A stretch of 64,000 nt of DNA from Alnus glutinosa (taxonomy: Eukaryota > Streptophyta > Magnoliopsida > Fagales > Betulaceae): contig NC_084899.1 in the NCBI RefSeq assembly GCF_958979055.1, positions 1,872,501 to 1,936,500 of the forward strand, read 5' to 3'. Position numbers and translations under genes: made by a program. This document shows, piece after piece, positions 25,062 to 37,392 of this stretch. The notes beneath the pieces are model-generated. The model ran no database searches and was not told where the DNA came from. It saw nothing but the letters and a program-made list of their open reading frames with translations. Position 1 is the first letter of the stretch. The number at the start of each line of letters is the position of its first letter.

Positions 25062-25206
25062 TCATATGAGAATTTGTTCGAATCTCTCGATCACTTGTTC
25101 AGACAAGTATTCAAGTAATCCGAATAGGCAGGATCCAAGCTACCTGCACCTGAGCTGCACAAAATCCTTTTTGCTTAGATTGAGACTTGAACAAATTCTC
25201 ATATGA
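25062..25206. repeat. Foldback with 25-bp arms beside the solo LTR
   Basis: The arms TCATATGAGAATTTGTTCGA (from 25062) and its reverse complement (ending 25206) enclose about 95 bp. The pairing covers 25 bp with two mismatches. The right arm abuts the target duplication of the solo LTR, so the LTR inserted at or next to the end of this element. Confidence 0.7.
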
Positions 25207-25210
25207 CCTA

Positions 25211-26815
25211 TGTTGGACCACAAAGGCTGCAAACCCAAGTGTAAGTTTTCGCAAGTAATAAATCACGATAAGTTTGAGGTCAATCCACAAGGAATAATTA
25301 GACACGAGACAATAATTCTTACTATTTTGCATAAAAGAAAAAAAAAAAATAAATATATATATATATGAATTTTTGCTTTTGGTTACCACTCGAAAGTGGA
25401 GCAGAGGAATATAATTTAAATTAAAAAGTAAACTATAAAACTAAAATAAATAAATTTGATTTTGAAGATAATATTGGAAAAGACTAGGGTTTCAAGGATC
25501 CACCTAGTATTTTATTATATATTCATGAGACATAAAAAAAATATAAAATAGATTAAACATGGGTTTTATTGAGAATTTGATTTCAAAAACATGAAACAAT
25601 AAATTAAGCATTCCATATATTTTCGAATCATATCAAATCAAACAAAGTAAGCATTTGATATAAACAAAAATCATAAGGAATCAAAATAAACTTGTCCCAT
25701 TAAATTACTCTCAAATAAAAAATCATCCCCAAAATTTAATCATTCATCTATGAAGAACAAATAACATGGTCTCAAGAACACATAATAAAAATACTAGGCT
25801 TCACCTCTAACCCTAGCTAGAGGTTTAACCACTCATGTTTATGAAAATAAATTCCATAATCAAAGTACTTAACATAAATTAAAAACAAAGAAAATAAAAT
25901 TCCAACTTGGCGTCTCTATGCTCTTCTGTGCTCCTTCGCTCCTCTCCACTTTTTCGGAAGAACAAAGCATGGTATTTAAAGAGCTTGCAAGGTCTGTTTG
26001 GTACTTTCTTGGTGGTCTAGCTAAGGAAAGAATCACATCTTGCATTAATTGCACAGCAGCCCAAAGATGGAAATAAATCAGATCTTGAATCCATGTGTCT
26101 TGGTAAAAATTATGGAAAGAAATCATGACATGTCAATCTGATTTGTGCTCCACACGTCCATCACCAGGAGTATATGGAAAGAAAAACAACTTGTGCATGA
26201 AAGACATTTGCTTTGAAAAGAAAATCTGCATGATATGGTCCCCTACTCATACATATCCTTTAAAATTTCAATCCAAGTAGGAAAAAGACTCCATATCCGC
26301 ACAGATTTGCGCTCTTTTATTGCGGGGCAATTTGGGCATAATAAAAGTCCGAAATAGGAAAAACATATTTCTGACTTATTTGTTTCATTTTTCATTAGCT
26401 TTCCAATGCCACCAAATTCAACGCAATCCGATTCTTGAGATGAAAGTTATGATGAAAATAAAGTGGCGTGTTCAATCTGAATTGTTTCCATAAATAAAGG
26501 ATTTTGCCACTTCATTAAAATCTTGGAATTTGAAGGATTTTCTTTCAAAACCTTTTTGCCAATAACGTGTAGAGCTGCTGCCCATTATGGAGGGAGATAT
26601 GTGATTGATTTGGTCTCCACAAGTCTAGAGATAAAATTGATTTGGACCTTCCTTACATCTTTATGTCAATTCCACAAAAATAACGACATTATTTCTCAAA
26701 AACCTGCAAAACACTAAAATACCAAAACTAACAAAAAGTATTAGAATATAACAAAACTCAGGGTTTAACAAATATAAATTAAGGAGCTCAATTATATAAT
26801 ATTTTGCACTCATCA
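25211..26815. mobile_element. Solo LTR of an LTR retrotransposon (1605 bp)
   Basis: The sequence begins TGTTGGACCAC and ends TTTTGCACTCATCA, giving the TG...CA ends of an LTR. It is flanked by an exact 5-bp duplication, ACCTA, at 25206-25210 and 26816-26820. The phrase AAGTGTAAGTTTTCGCAAGTAATAAA near the left end resembles the end of many plant Gypsy LTRs, which suggests minus orientation. No internal gag-pol, PBS or second LTR is present, so the element was reduced by LTR-LTR recombination. The superfamily is inferred. Confidence 0.75.
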
Positions 26816-26820
26816 ACCTA

Positions 26821-28265
26821 CCTTATTGCATGAGATTCGAATCGTACATACACCTACCTCCTTTCTGGCATAATAGTGAAAAAAACCTTAATCCAAATCT
26901 TTTGACACACTACCTCGCAGTTATACTAATTAGGGTTTTATTCTATTATTATTACTTTGTTTATTTACTTTTTTAATTTTTTAATTTTTTTTGAATAAAA
27001 AAAAAAAAAAAAAAAAGAGTTGCCTGTGAAGCGTGGCTTAAAAGTAAAGGTAGGCCTGCGGAGGATTTTTAATGGGCCGAGTAGGATCCATAGGTGACGT
27101 GGGTCTAATTTTGGGCTTTTACCCAATAGGACCCAGACTAAGGAAAGGGTCAAACCCAATGAATTTTTATAAATCCCATACCCCCCCCCCCCCCCAAAAA
27201 AAAAAAAAAAAAACCTCGAAAAATAACTTTAATACAACTAATTTAACAGAGAAGGATAATTGAAGTTTTTGAAGTTCTACTTGTTAAATTAAATCATTTA
27301 AATTTTCTTATTTCAATATTTATCATTATCATAGAGATAATAAATTAAAAAATAAATTGGCCTTGTTTGTTAACAATTTTGAAAACATTTTTTTTTCCTG
27401 TTTTAAAAATTAAAAAGACACTTTTCATTAAACAACAATTCAAAAAAAAAAAAATACACATTTCAAAACAAAAACTACTTTTTAAAAAACTTTTTACACT
27501 TTAAATAAATATTATGAAAAAAATATGTGCTTAATTTTTTTTTTGAATGTAGGAGTTAACTTTTTACTTATTATTAATAATAAGATTAGAGAGAGAAGGC
27601 CACCCTAAAGTTAAAGGTGCTCATGTTGCCGCTCAACTAGAGGAGGGTGGGCGTGCGCTTACCTCTATCCTAATTAGAGATGGCCGCACAACGACCCTAA
27701 TAGGTAAGTGTGGCCCACGTTTGTTGAGGGTGGTCACATGAACACTCTTCCTTTGTTTTTTTTTTTTTTTTTTGAATAATTTTTTATAAGTAAGAAAGCA
27801 GCTTTACACCTATTTTTGTTTTATCAAAATAATCATGTTTATTAGTTGTTTATTTGAAAACACAACAAAACAATTTTCTTAATTGGACTCCATATAAAAC
27901 ATTTTTTTTTCAAGTGTGGATCCTATGAGAAAAAAAAAAAATTACTTCTTACCCTTTATATTACGTTAAAACACTTTCTCAAAAAAAAAATAAAAAATCA
28001 AACTTACCCTTTTCTTATTGGCAAATATTGAGGTAAAGAATAAAAAAAAAATATATTTAATTTATAAATAATAATCCAACAAATAGTACCTCCTCATCTG
28101 CCTTATATTAGGCAGTTAATTAATGATAATCAAGAGACAGAGAGAGTGATTAAAGTGTCAAAATTGGCGTTCAACAATTGCTTGGTATACACTAAATCCG
28201 CCAAGCAAATAAGCCTTCTTATTCTATTCACTCACTCGCATACACGTAGACCAGCACTACCATCA
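26821..28265. other. Intergenic DNA upstream of the small membrane-protein gene
   Basis: Holds the C15-A17 run at 27181-27212, a GC-richer patch at 27595-27755 with GGTGGTC-like phrases as in the Mutator-like cores, and several poly-T tracts. Nothing coding was recognised. The last 150 bp should contain the promoter and leader of the gene at 28266. Confidence 0.5.
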
Positions 28266-30898
28266 ATGACGGAGCCACCGCCACCGCCACCGCCTCCACC
28301 ACCTTTACCTTCAACAGAGTCGCTCATTAGGCGGTACAAGCCCGTTTGGCGTTTCTTCTTGATCTTCAATCTCGCTCTTGGAGGTCAGCAACTATCTTTC
28401 CTCTCTCTTTTATGTCCATGTGTGGGCTTCGGGCATTGGAAATGTGGCTCATTGGTTGTTAAAACCCTAGGGTTTTGGAGTCATTGTTGTATACTGAGTA
28501 ATGGGTTGTCACTTGTCAATATAATCAGAAGATTTGTTGTAGTGATATGGGTTTTGGGTGGTTTTCATTTTGGCCTATGATGTGTTTGACGTATTGGCTA
28601 GGATGAGTTTTCTAGCTGGTGCTGCATTGGTTTTTGATTTAGTGTTGATTTGAAGTATGATTATGACCATTTTGATTGATTTTTGTGGAAGTTACTTAGA
28701 GGTAAGGAGGATTTTTTTTTTCCCCGAAAAGAAAAATATATATTGGGAAGGAAAACGCGACCAATGCGGAAATGCATGAGAGCGTCTAACATAGTAAGGT
28801 ATGTTAGTAAAGAACTTGAGATATTTATCAGACTAATTATTTTTCATTTTTTTTATAAAGTTTAGGCTCGTTATTAGCATTGTAAGCTCCCTACTAGTAG
28901 CATTAACGGCTGGGGTGATATTTTCTCCTGTTATTGGTGGAGTTAACTCCCGCCATGCCCCTGCCGCGGCCCCGGGGTGGGGGGGGGGGGGGGGGGGGGT
29001 GCTGAGTTGGGGGAGGATTAAAGACAAGGCTTTCCTCTCTTGTTTGACTGTAGTAAATAGTAAATATGTATGTTCATGGGTTCAGTTCGATTGAAGAATT
29101 GCCAGCCACCAGCCCTGGTTATGGTCAATGTATGGAGCAAGAGGGGCAAGTGATGTCAACAAAAGCAGCTAAGTAGAACTAGATATGTATTGATAATAGA
29201 GCTGTTAAGGCAGGAAGAGAGATAATAGAGTGAGACTTGACTGAAACCAGTTTGGAAGCATTTCCTTGTGAAGTAATAACTTGGATTTAGGCTTCATCCA
29301 TCAATTTGGAATCCGACTCCTTTAGGCATTTTCACATATATTACTCTAGAGGATGGCCTAAATTTTCATGCTTCCATATGCAAGAATGCTAGCTGTTGCT
29401 TACAATTGAGTCAGAAAATGCAACCCCAATAACTGAGCTGCAAACTAGTCATCACAAACTCCATAGCTAGAGAGAGTAGACTGGACCAAAAATCCCACCT
29501 CCTTCAGGCCACCTCTGTAAAGAGAGGAAAAGAAGTGTAGCCTTTTATAGCCCATTGTAAAAAGTAGAATACACTTTCAATCCTATCCCTTTTAAGGGTC
29601 TTTAGTAATGGAGTCAAAGCACAGAATGGTGGATGGACATTTCAAGGATAGAAAGATGGATTCTCCAAATTTGCAGTTAACTTCAAAAGCTATGCATTTC
29701 AACAACCTCCAAATATTTATGTTTCTTAACTAAGTTCGCTGTTTACTATGCCACCAAGTTGGTGTTTTTCTTTTTCAAAATTTTGTTTCTTACTTTCTTT
29801 CTTTTTTTTTTTTAAATGGGCCATAAGATGCAGTCATCTACTTCCCATCATCCACACAATGTTGGTAATGAGGGGGCTGTTTTCTTACGTTGATGTTCAT
29901 GGGATCAAAATATTAAATGTCGAACTTCTTGATTTTGACTGCTTAGAAGCATTAAACTTAATAATGTCCTAGTTCAAGTTGGTATTATCTGGATCGTTGG
30001 ATGGAAGCATGACTTAATAATCACTCAAATTATAGTACAAAAAGAACTATCATTGTGTCTGTTGATGTGTAGTGCTGACTTGCTTAAATGCTGTTGTCAT
30101 ACTGGTGATGTAACTGATGTTGAGGTCAAGTAATAATGTTAAAGATTATTTACACGTGAGGAGTTGATAATTTACACCTCTCTTTTATATATATAAATAT
30201 ATATATTCCTTGAATTTCTATGGTTAAAGCTGTGAAATTCTTGTAACTGTCTGAGCTATGACACAATATACATCCGTGTGGTTCAATCTTTATGACAAAT
30301 TTTAAAAGTTTGGAATCAAATTCGTTTCTTCTCTAAGGTGTGTTTTTTTGGTGAATGTCCTGACCAATATTTCTTTTGATTATTTCTGAGGGTCAAAATG
30401 GTTGGTTAAATACCTACTCTGTTCCTGATTCCTTTGTAGAGTTCGTGACTTTTTGAAGCAATAATACACTCCATATATATCATGAAACTTCCTATTCAAC
30501 CACTTGACAGAAAATTCACTTCATTAACAAGAAACACGGCTATTCACTGATATGCATCTCTTGCAGCTTACATTTTTGCGGGAGCAAGAAAAAAAGATGT
30601 AAGCAAAGCTGCAGAAAAAAGTGTGAGTCATCGCAAAGCTAAAGCGGAAGTCCCCTCCGATCCTATTACAAGTACTGCTATCCCAATTTCTGAGATTCCA
30701 TCTCTTCCTTCACCAGTACTGGAGCCTGTGAAGATACAGCAGCCCATCCCTGGAGATCAGCAGCTTGAACTTTTCCAGTGGATGTTGGAGGAGAAAAGAA
30801 AAATCAAACCCAAGGATCGTCAAGAGCAGAAACAAATTGATGAAGAGAAGGCAATTCTCAAGCAGTTTATTCGAGCAAAATCTGTTCCAAGTCTTTAG
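28266..30898 (+). CDS. Small conserved-looking plant protein with one N-terminal membrane segment, function unknown
   Basis: Two exons, 28266-28383 and 30567-30898, join in phase to 149 residues, separated by a GT-AG intron of 2.2 kb. The N-terminus is a proline run followed by LPSTESLIRRYKPVW. A hydrophobic segment (FFLIFNLALGAYIFAG, about residues 28-45) spans the splice junction. The rest is charged, with a proline-rich linker and a C-terminal helix-like part (LELFQWMLEEKRKIKPKDRQ, then KAILKQFIRA, ending SVPSL). The basic residues before the hydrophobic segment suggest a membrane anchor, perhaps of an organelle. I believe similar unnamed proteins occur in other plants, but I recognise no named domain. 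The ATG at 28266 is chosen because the frame further upstream lacks a Met and reads like leader. Codon composition and the stop after the conserved-looking tail support a real gene. Confidence 0.75.
28979..28999. repeat. G21 homopolymer in intron 1 of the small membrane-protein gene
   Basis: A run of 21 G directly follows GC-rich CCGCGGCCCCGGGGT. It can form a G-quadruplex on the coding strand and its length may be an assembly estimate. Confidence 0.93.
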
Positions 30899-31203
30899 TT
30901 GATGCTTCTCTTCAGTCAATATCTGTTATAGATAACATGTGACAACTTACAAGGGACAGGCTCCCGGATTTAGGTGCTCCCATTGTGGGATTCATTTTGA
31001 ACTTTCAGTTAGATGACAGTGGCTTTATATGGTTTAGGCTATAGCTACTGATTTAAATACTGATTATGATACCGATTTTTCCTCTATAAAAAGTAATTTA
31101 CTTTTTCATTGAAAGCAAACCAAGTCCTGCCGAACTAAACATGTCTTCAGCCAGACCAATTAGTTGTGCTATATTAGATAACAAAGCTATGTTGAATGAA
31201 AAA

Positions 31204-31340
31204 TCATAATTCCTCCATATTAGACTGATAAAAGATAGACGTTTTGCAAGGCAAAATATGGCCTTTCTATTGAAAAGTCGTGTTGCCCTATATTACATTG
31301 ATAAAAGACAGATATTGTGCAGGGCAAAATATGACCTTTC
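31204..31340. repeat. Diverged tandem duplication, about 63 bp per copy
   Basis: Copies at 31204-31267 and 31279-31340 share GATAAAAGA(T/C)AGA, TTGTGCAGGGCAAAATATG-like sequence and CCTTTC at the end. Confidence 0.7.
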
Positions 31341-32046
31341 ATGAAGGTTTGTCGTTTAGGACTACTTTTGGTTGATGCCCATAAAATACTTTTTCACAAT
31401 TTGTGCTACTTTCTTTGTTCATTGCTGCCTCTCTTTGCTCCTCTACCACCTCCCTACCTCCATTGAGCTCATATTTCGTCACCTCCTTCATCATTGATCT
31501 CCTTATGCTGGGTGGCTGAATCACATTTGGGGGTGTTTGATTGGGGGGGATGGTTCGGCCCCCTCCAAAGGCTAGGTTTGGGGTGTCCAAACCACCTATT
31601 TGGCCATTAGATAGTTCAACCTCTTCCAAATATCAGGTTGGGTATGGTCGAACCATCCCATTTGGCCACTGTAATGGTTTGTCCACCCGACACGACAAGG
31701 ATGGAGGCAGTGGGATATGAACTCAACGATGGTGGGAGGTGGTGGAGTTGTAGAGGGAGAGCCGGTGGTGAGTGAAAATTAGATGCAATTTTTTTTTTTT
31801 TTTTTTTCACATGATATATAATGTGACAAATTTTGGACCGATCATTTAAAATGAACCGTCCATTCAATAATTATTGTACCATGCAATACCTTTGCCACTC
31901 CATATTGTTTAAATATATCACATTTGTGGTATTCCGGATGCAACATCCATAAAATAAAATAACGTTTTGCGTAATGAAACAAGAGGTCATCACGTTATTC
32001 CCACCTTCTGTTTTGGCATGCCATATTCAAATTCCTCTTGTTTTAT

Positions 32047-32362
32047 AAGGGTGCATTTGGCATTGCGATTTCATAGATAAAAAGTGCGATTTTAAATTAA
32101 ATCGTAAAAAATATTCGTTTGAAACTGCATTTTTTAAAAAATTGCAATTTGAAAACGCAGAAAATCAGCATTTTCAAATAGTAGGCAATGTGGTGTTTTT
32201 ATTATTATTTTTATTTTATTTTAATTTTTAACGCATAATTTTAAAGGCCAAATTGCGATTTTAAATGTCAAACTGTGATTTTGCCAAACGCGTAAATGTA
32301 TTTTTAAAAATTACATTTTCAAATCGCACATTTTGAAATGGTAAACCCAAACAGTCCTTAAG
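32047..32362. repeat. Dispersed TTTGG...GCGATTTT repeat, MITE-like
   Basis: AT-rich sequence with recurring TTGCGATTTTAAA, AAATCGCA and ATTTTTAAAAATTACA phrases in both orientations. The left edge (GGTGCATTTGGCATTGCG) and right edge (CCAAACAGTCC) look like degenerate inverted ends. Related sequence is seen at 4748-4916, about 7015-7660 and 48560-48812. No target duplication could be defined. Confidence 0.5.
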
Positions 32363-33160
32363 AAAACGAAGAATAATTGGTATAATTAATCATATTAATG
32401 AAAGGGGGCCGTGGATCTAGCATTATTGGTGGCTCGGAGCCCTTTGATAAAAATTTGATTGCGTTGATTTGGATCACGTCAAAATCTAATCACGACCCAT
32501 GAAAAGGAGGGTTATGACCAATTTTTGCAATGTCCTCTTTTGCACTTAAAATGACAAAAATAAATTATTATTTTTTCGAATTTTTTTTTTTTTTTAAAAA
32601 AAAGTTCTCACTTTTCTTTTCTTTTCTTCTTCTTCTATATATATATATATATTAATTTTAGGCAGGGTATTTATCATTTTGGATCATGAGAGGGAGCATT
32701 GCAACTCTAATAGTAGATTGGAGATATGATTACAAAAAGTAAAACATTTGCAAACAAGATAATAATTAAAGGGAGATGATAGTAGTGTATCCTTTCCCCT
32801 CATAACAATGGGAGAGTGGAAGAGAGTGAAGAGCCTGAACTTTTGAGTTCTGCATGAATAAATTACCAAAAGAAGAAAAGGACTGATGACGCATGAGTGA
32901 GACAAAGACAGATACTTAGCTGCCCAGCGTTTGTGGTGGTTCATAAAAATTTAGAAAATTTGTGTTATGACAGAGGACCCCACTATGCCTACAGTCTTCC
33001 CTCAACTCCAACCACGTCCACACTTTCCAATCCAATCCCACTTCCCTGTCTTGCTTACACAACCCATATTCTGCATTTCCTTGAACAATATCACTGAACC
33101 CCGATTGAAACAAAAAGTTTTCTGTGCTTGGGTCAACTCCCATATTGCAAATTTCTTGCC

Positions 33161-33566
33161 ATGCCAGGAAACATCCAAGTTTCAGGTATTAACAGCTGCA
33201 TGGCTGGTAACTGTAATAGTTCAAACATGGCAGCTACTTCTGCATTAACTTGTGTATCTAATTTGCGTGTTTAATTAACTCCAGTTCTAGAATTCATGGG
33301 GCTCCCATCTTCCTCGCCTTCTTCATCAATATCGTTTAAAGGTTGGCACTTGTCACCTCTTTTTAGCTTACTCTAATCTTCGATCTCTTCCTTCGTAGAT
33401 GTCTACAATGACCCTTTTTCAGAAAGAAAATTAATAAAGTTCTGTATTGTAAATGCAGTTTCCATGGGGAAAATAGAGTTCCAAACTTGGGACAAGGGAG
33501 ACTTCTCTTTGTAATGATTACTGCATTCTGGTTTTTATATTTGTTACTTGTTATTCTTGGCCATGT

Positions 33567-33598
<32 letters not shown>

Positions 33599-36500
33599 TC
33601 CAAGTTTGTGCTGATTTTCACAGCCCATTAACAACCCTCCGCGACAATTTGATTGTTGCACTTCTGGATGCTGATGGGAAAGAAATATCACATGCAGGTT
33701 TATAGAAACATATCCCATTTGAATTCAATTATTCATTCTAGAATGAAGGCTGATTGGGATAAAATATGTTTTGGGGCAGGGGTTGAGACCACGTCTATAG
33801 TGGAAAAAGGTATTTGGGATGATCTTTTTCTCCTTGAAGGAGGCGGTCATGTGCATATGAAGTTGCAGTTTGTTCTCAGTGAAGAAGAGCGTGACCGGAT
33901 CCGTATGATGGTATTGTTTCTTTTTCCTAATTCTCATTTTAATGAATGTGTTTATGGACAGCCAGTCTATCTTATGATGTTTTACTTGGAATTGTAGTAC
34001 CTGTCCTTCATGTATGTTTTTCAATGTGGGAATTTTTGTTGTTGCTGTTATTTAGTATGTGTTTTTTACACCTTTTTGTAGAGAGCTTCTGCATTGAAAA
34101 TTAAACATGATGAGCTTCTCAATCGCAGTATTAGAAGTTCACGGACTGCAACAATGGAAGGTAGTACTGTTACATCATCTTTGGGCTTCAGCCATGAGGT
34201 CTCAGGTTAGATCTTGCTTACCCAATTGAAACCTTCGAGCAGAGAAATTATGAACCTCAATGTTTTGAGCATTCCATCTTCTCAAGATTCTTAGAAATGC
34301 CTTCTTCAAATTGAAGCAGTAAGTGTTGAAGAGATAACCTCCAAAGGTTGTCTGGTATCAAGTCCTGTTATTTTCTGCAAGAGTGAAAAATCTGGTACCG
34401 AGAGCATTAAAGGAATTCATCCTGATCAGAAGCAATTGACTTCAGTTAAGCATTACCACTTTGCAGTGTAATCTTTTAGTTCTTTTTTCAAAAGAGAATT
34501 GTAAAGTACTCTTGACTATTTTTAATGGTAATTTCACCTGTTTTAGAATGATGCAGATCAATATGAAGAGGTTTCATCAGCAATTCCTGTGCCACAAGGA
34601 GTTGATGTCCATCTAACTGAAGAAAGTCAAGGGGAACTATTTGAGAAGAATGAGAGCAAGTCACTCCCTGCTGAATTTCCTATAAGATCCAATGAAAGTT
34701 CATTACTTTTGGGAGGTTCGGGATTAGACCGTGCTGCCACGAGTGATTCAATACCTCACAATCTGGAGGAAGATAGGGCTCACAACCCTCAGAAGCAGAG
34801 TCAGCTAGGGAAAACTCCTAGCAAAGTAAGGAAAATGATAAGTGCCTTTGAAAGTGGTCTAGCTCAGGTATAGCTGGCATGGTGTGCAAATTCAATAACA
34901 TTCTCAACATGTTGTCACGAATTAATATCTTGTTTTTATACAACCATGATTCGTATTGCTTGATTTCAAGCAGGATATGAGGCCTTCCATCAAACCACCA
35001 CCAACACAATCTCAGTCAAGTAAGTGTGGAATAGAATCTCATTCGAAAAGCCAGCACTTAAATGAATGCAAGACACAAATTACTAAGCCAGTACAGTCAA
35101 TAATCTTTTTCTTGCAGAGGAGTTGCAGCATGGCCCAACATTTATCAGAAAAAGAGGAGAGAAAATTAATTCACTTGGAGCTTTAGATGGGAGTAAATCA
35201 TCTCGGGACACTGGGAAGCTGGAGGAGTCTAACACAAAGAAATTTCAGATTAAAGGAACAAATTCAAATCTTAGGGATGAATTCAATGTAGTGAATAAAG
35301 AAGTAGATAGAGAGGAAGAGAAATCTCATCAAGATTTGATGAGATTACCCACATTTGAAACACCTACAGTATCAGGAAGGATGCTTGATGAGCATTCAGG
35401 TAGGCAGCCTCCTTGTAATTTGTTTCCTGATAAGCAAGATTCTTGTGGCAATACAGTTACAGTGGAAAGTAGAAGGGGAATTCAATTTAAAAATTTACAA
35501 GAAATCAATGTTGGAGGAGCCTCATGCCATAAATTCGAATCATTAGAGTGTTGTGAAGCTAAGCATTCCTCATTTGAAAGCTCTGATGCCTGGATATTTC
35601 CAGATGAAGCAAGACGCTTTTGTGTAACAACTGGTGGTAAGAAAGTCATGATTCTGATGGGAGGTAGCAGTATTAAGCCAAAGCTCCAGGAAGGAAAGCT
35701 GAATCTCTCTATGCAAGAAAATATGGAAGAGGTATCTGAATTTTCCTCCAAGCCTTTTGGTTTCTTGTTACTTCTGTGCATAAGTTCATTCAAATTCTAT
35801 GAGATCAAATAATAGCATTTAACACTTCCCATTTTATGATTTTTTTTTTTATTGATAAATCTTTTACCATGTATAAATCTATGCTTTAAAAAGGAGAAGA
35901 TAGATATTAAACATTTTCTTCATAAGTAATTGGCCCCAAGGGAGGGCAAAGGGAGATTCGATAGATATTAAACATAGCGAAAAAGTTCTGATCTTGCTGG
36001 TGTCAGAGTGTAATGAATAGAAGTACAAAAATCATGAAAATGTAAATAAAGTGAATGATCTTTGTTCGTTTTGTCATAGGACTAGGAATGTTTATATAAT
36101 TTCTTTGTCAGAAGAGAGTTAATCGTGTTATAAAACTCCCCATCTAAGTGGAGAATTGATTCCAAACTTGCCAAAGATGTTAAATATCTTGAAAATACTA
36201 TTTTATGAACATTGTCAAGATGTTAACAATTATTAGCACTAAATCTTGATTAAATAGAAGTCCACTTCTGTAAGCTTAATTATTTCCTTAATGGAAGCCT
36301 GGGAAGCCTATGATAAATATTTCAACTGTCAGGAGAGATGTCTCATGGGACTAGAAGTAGAAACAACCTTCTAATTAAGAAACCTAGTCCACATATTTTC
36401 ATACATATTATGAACCATAGCCCTATAACACTCTATCCAGGTTCCAGATGCTGCAGCCAGATCTTCCTTCTTGCTTTCACATATAGTTGCAGCATTAAGA

Positions 36501-37251
36501 TCAAAACATATTTTCATATATAATAAACTCTTAATGTGTCAGTTGCATGTCTGCATTTTATCCGCATCATATGGGTCGGCACACGACAAGGCTGTTGATC
36601 GAAATTGTCTACGTCTGCATTTCTGTGAGATATTTTGAAACATTTCCATCAAATCAGAACCTTTGATCTGACATATTTGAGATGGTTCCTTTTATTTATA
36701 CTGGTATAAGATAATCTGATTAATGCGTTTACATCATCTTCAGCATACTGTGGATGCTGGAAATGTTATCAAGGTGGATAAAGATGAGAAGAATTGCCAC
36801 AAAATAAGAAAATTAAAACCTGAGAGTTCGGAGGATATGGACACTTCTGGAGGACCCTTGGGACAGGTTATATAATTTTTATTTGAACTGCTCTTCAATG
36901 ACTTCCTCTCTAGACCATAATTGAAATACGTTAAGATTTTGCTGTTCTTTTTTTAGGCAATAAAAGTTGCAATCATGGTCGGATTTGGAATACTTGTTCT
37001 CCTTACTAGACAAAGAAATAACAGGTATGCATGTTCTTGTCATTCAAATTGAATTTGTCTCAACTATGTTAATCATCTGTTCTACTCTTCTTGTACTGTG
37101 TGTGGTTCCTCCAAACTGTATGTCATTCAGTGTCATCTCCACTAAGAAATTGGATAAACAAATTGTTGAGTCATTCATGTTTCTTTTTAGAGTGAGTGTA
37201 AGCTTAACCATATCTTGTCTTTTTTTTGTGATATCCTCTAGATGTGACTAG
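33161..37251 (+). CDS. Protein with C2-like N-terminus and C-terminal membrane anchor, function unknown
   Basis: Thirteen exons join in phase to about 596 residues: 33161-33185, 33285-33341, 33459-33510, 33624-33697, 33780-33910, 34082-34205, 34320-34465, 34547-34867, 34975-35020, 35118-35731, 36744-36866, 36957-37024 and 37242-37251. The start MPGNIQVSVLEF runs into a beta-rich module (FQTWDKGDFSFPLTTLRD, then VEKGIWDDLFLLEGGGHVHM, then LSEEERDRIRMM) that looks like a plant C2-like membrane-binding domain of about 115 residues. The middle 400 residues are low in hydrophobics and rich in Ser, Glu and Lys, so probably disordered. Exon 12 encodes one hydrophobic helix (VAIMVGFGILVLLTRQR), a tail anchor or single-pass segment. 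The joins of exons 6-7 and 12-13 are the least certain. Splicing exon 12 to the acceptor at 37392 instead would also stop at once. Family name not recognised. Confidence 0.75.
33570..33599. repeat. (TA)n microsatellite in intron 3 of the C2-like gene
   Basis: About 30 bp of TA repeat ends 25 bp before the exon-4 acceptor at 33623. Length changes here could affect the acceptor's polypyrimidine and branch region. Confidence 0.9.
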
Positions 37252-37392
37252 TAAATCTCCAGGTCTTTACACCGATATCATTTGTCAAAACCCGGAGATG
37301 AGCTAATTAGGGTTCTTGCAATCATTGTAACACCATATTGGCCCCTCACATTATGTTATGCTAACATAGGTTGCTTGATTCTGGAACTGCAG

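Larger units (their letters stand above)
30899..33160. other. Intergenic DNA with a tandem duplication and repeat relics
   Basis: The first part is probably the 3' flank of the preceding gene. A partial duplication lies at 31204-31340. At 31500-31790 a GC-rich patch with ATGGTTCGGCC and GGTCGAACCATCC phrases resembles the Mutator-like cores at 14950 and 38860. At 32047-32362 lies another dispersed repeat. The last 200 bp should hold the leader of the gene at 33161. Confidence 0.5.

Noticed and set aside
28146..28265. Upstream extension of the small membrane-protein frame
   Set aside because: It has no in-frame ATG before 28266 and reads like a leader.
28384..28580. Continuation of exon 1 of the small membrane-protein gene as a 144-codon frame
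   Set aside because: This is intron read-through; the GT donor at 28384 joins the exon at 30567 in phase.
32967..33248. Plus-strand frame of 93 codons ending near the C2-like gene start
   Set aside because: It overlaps exon 1 in another frame and cannot join exon 2 without an immediate stop; the frame starting at 33161 joins all later exons.
33653..33997. Continuous frame of 114 codons in the C2-like gene
   Set aside because: It reads through an intron; the splice sites at 33697/33780 restore the family-like sequence.
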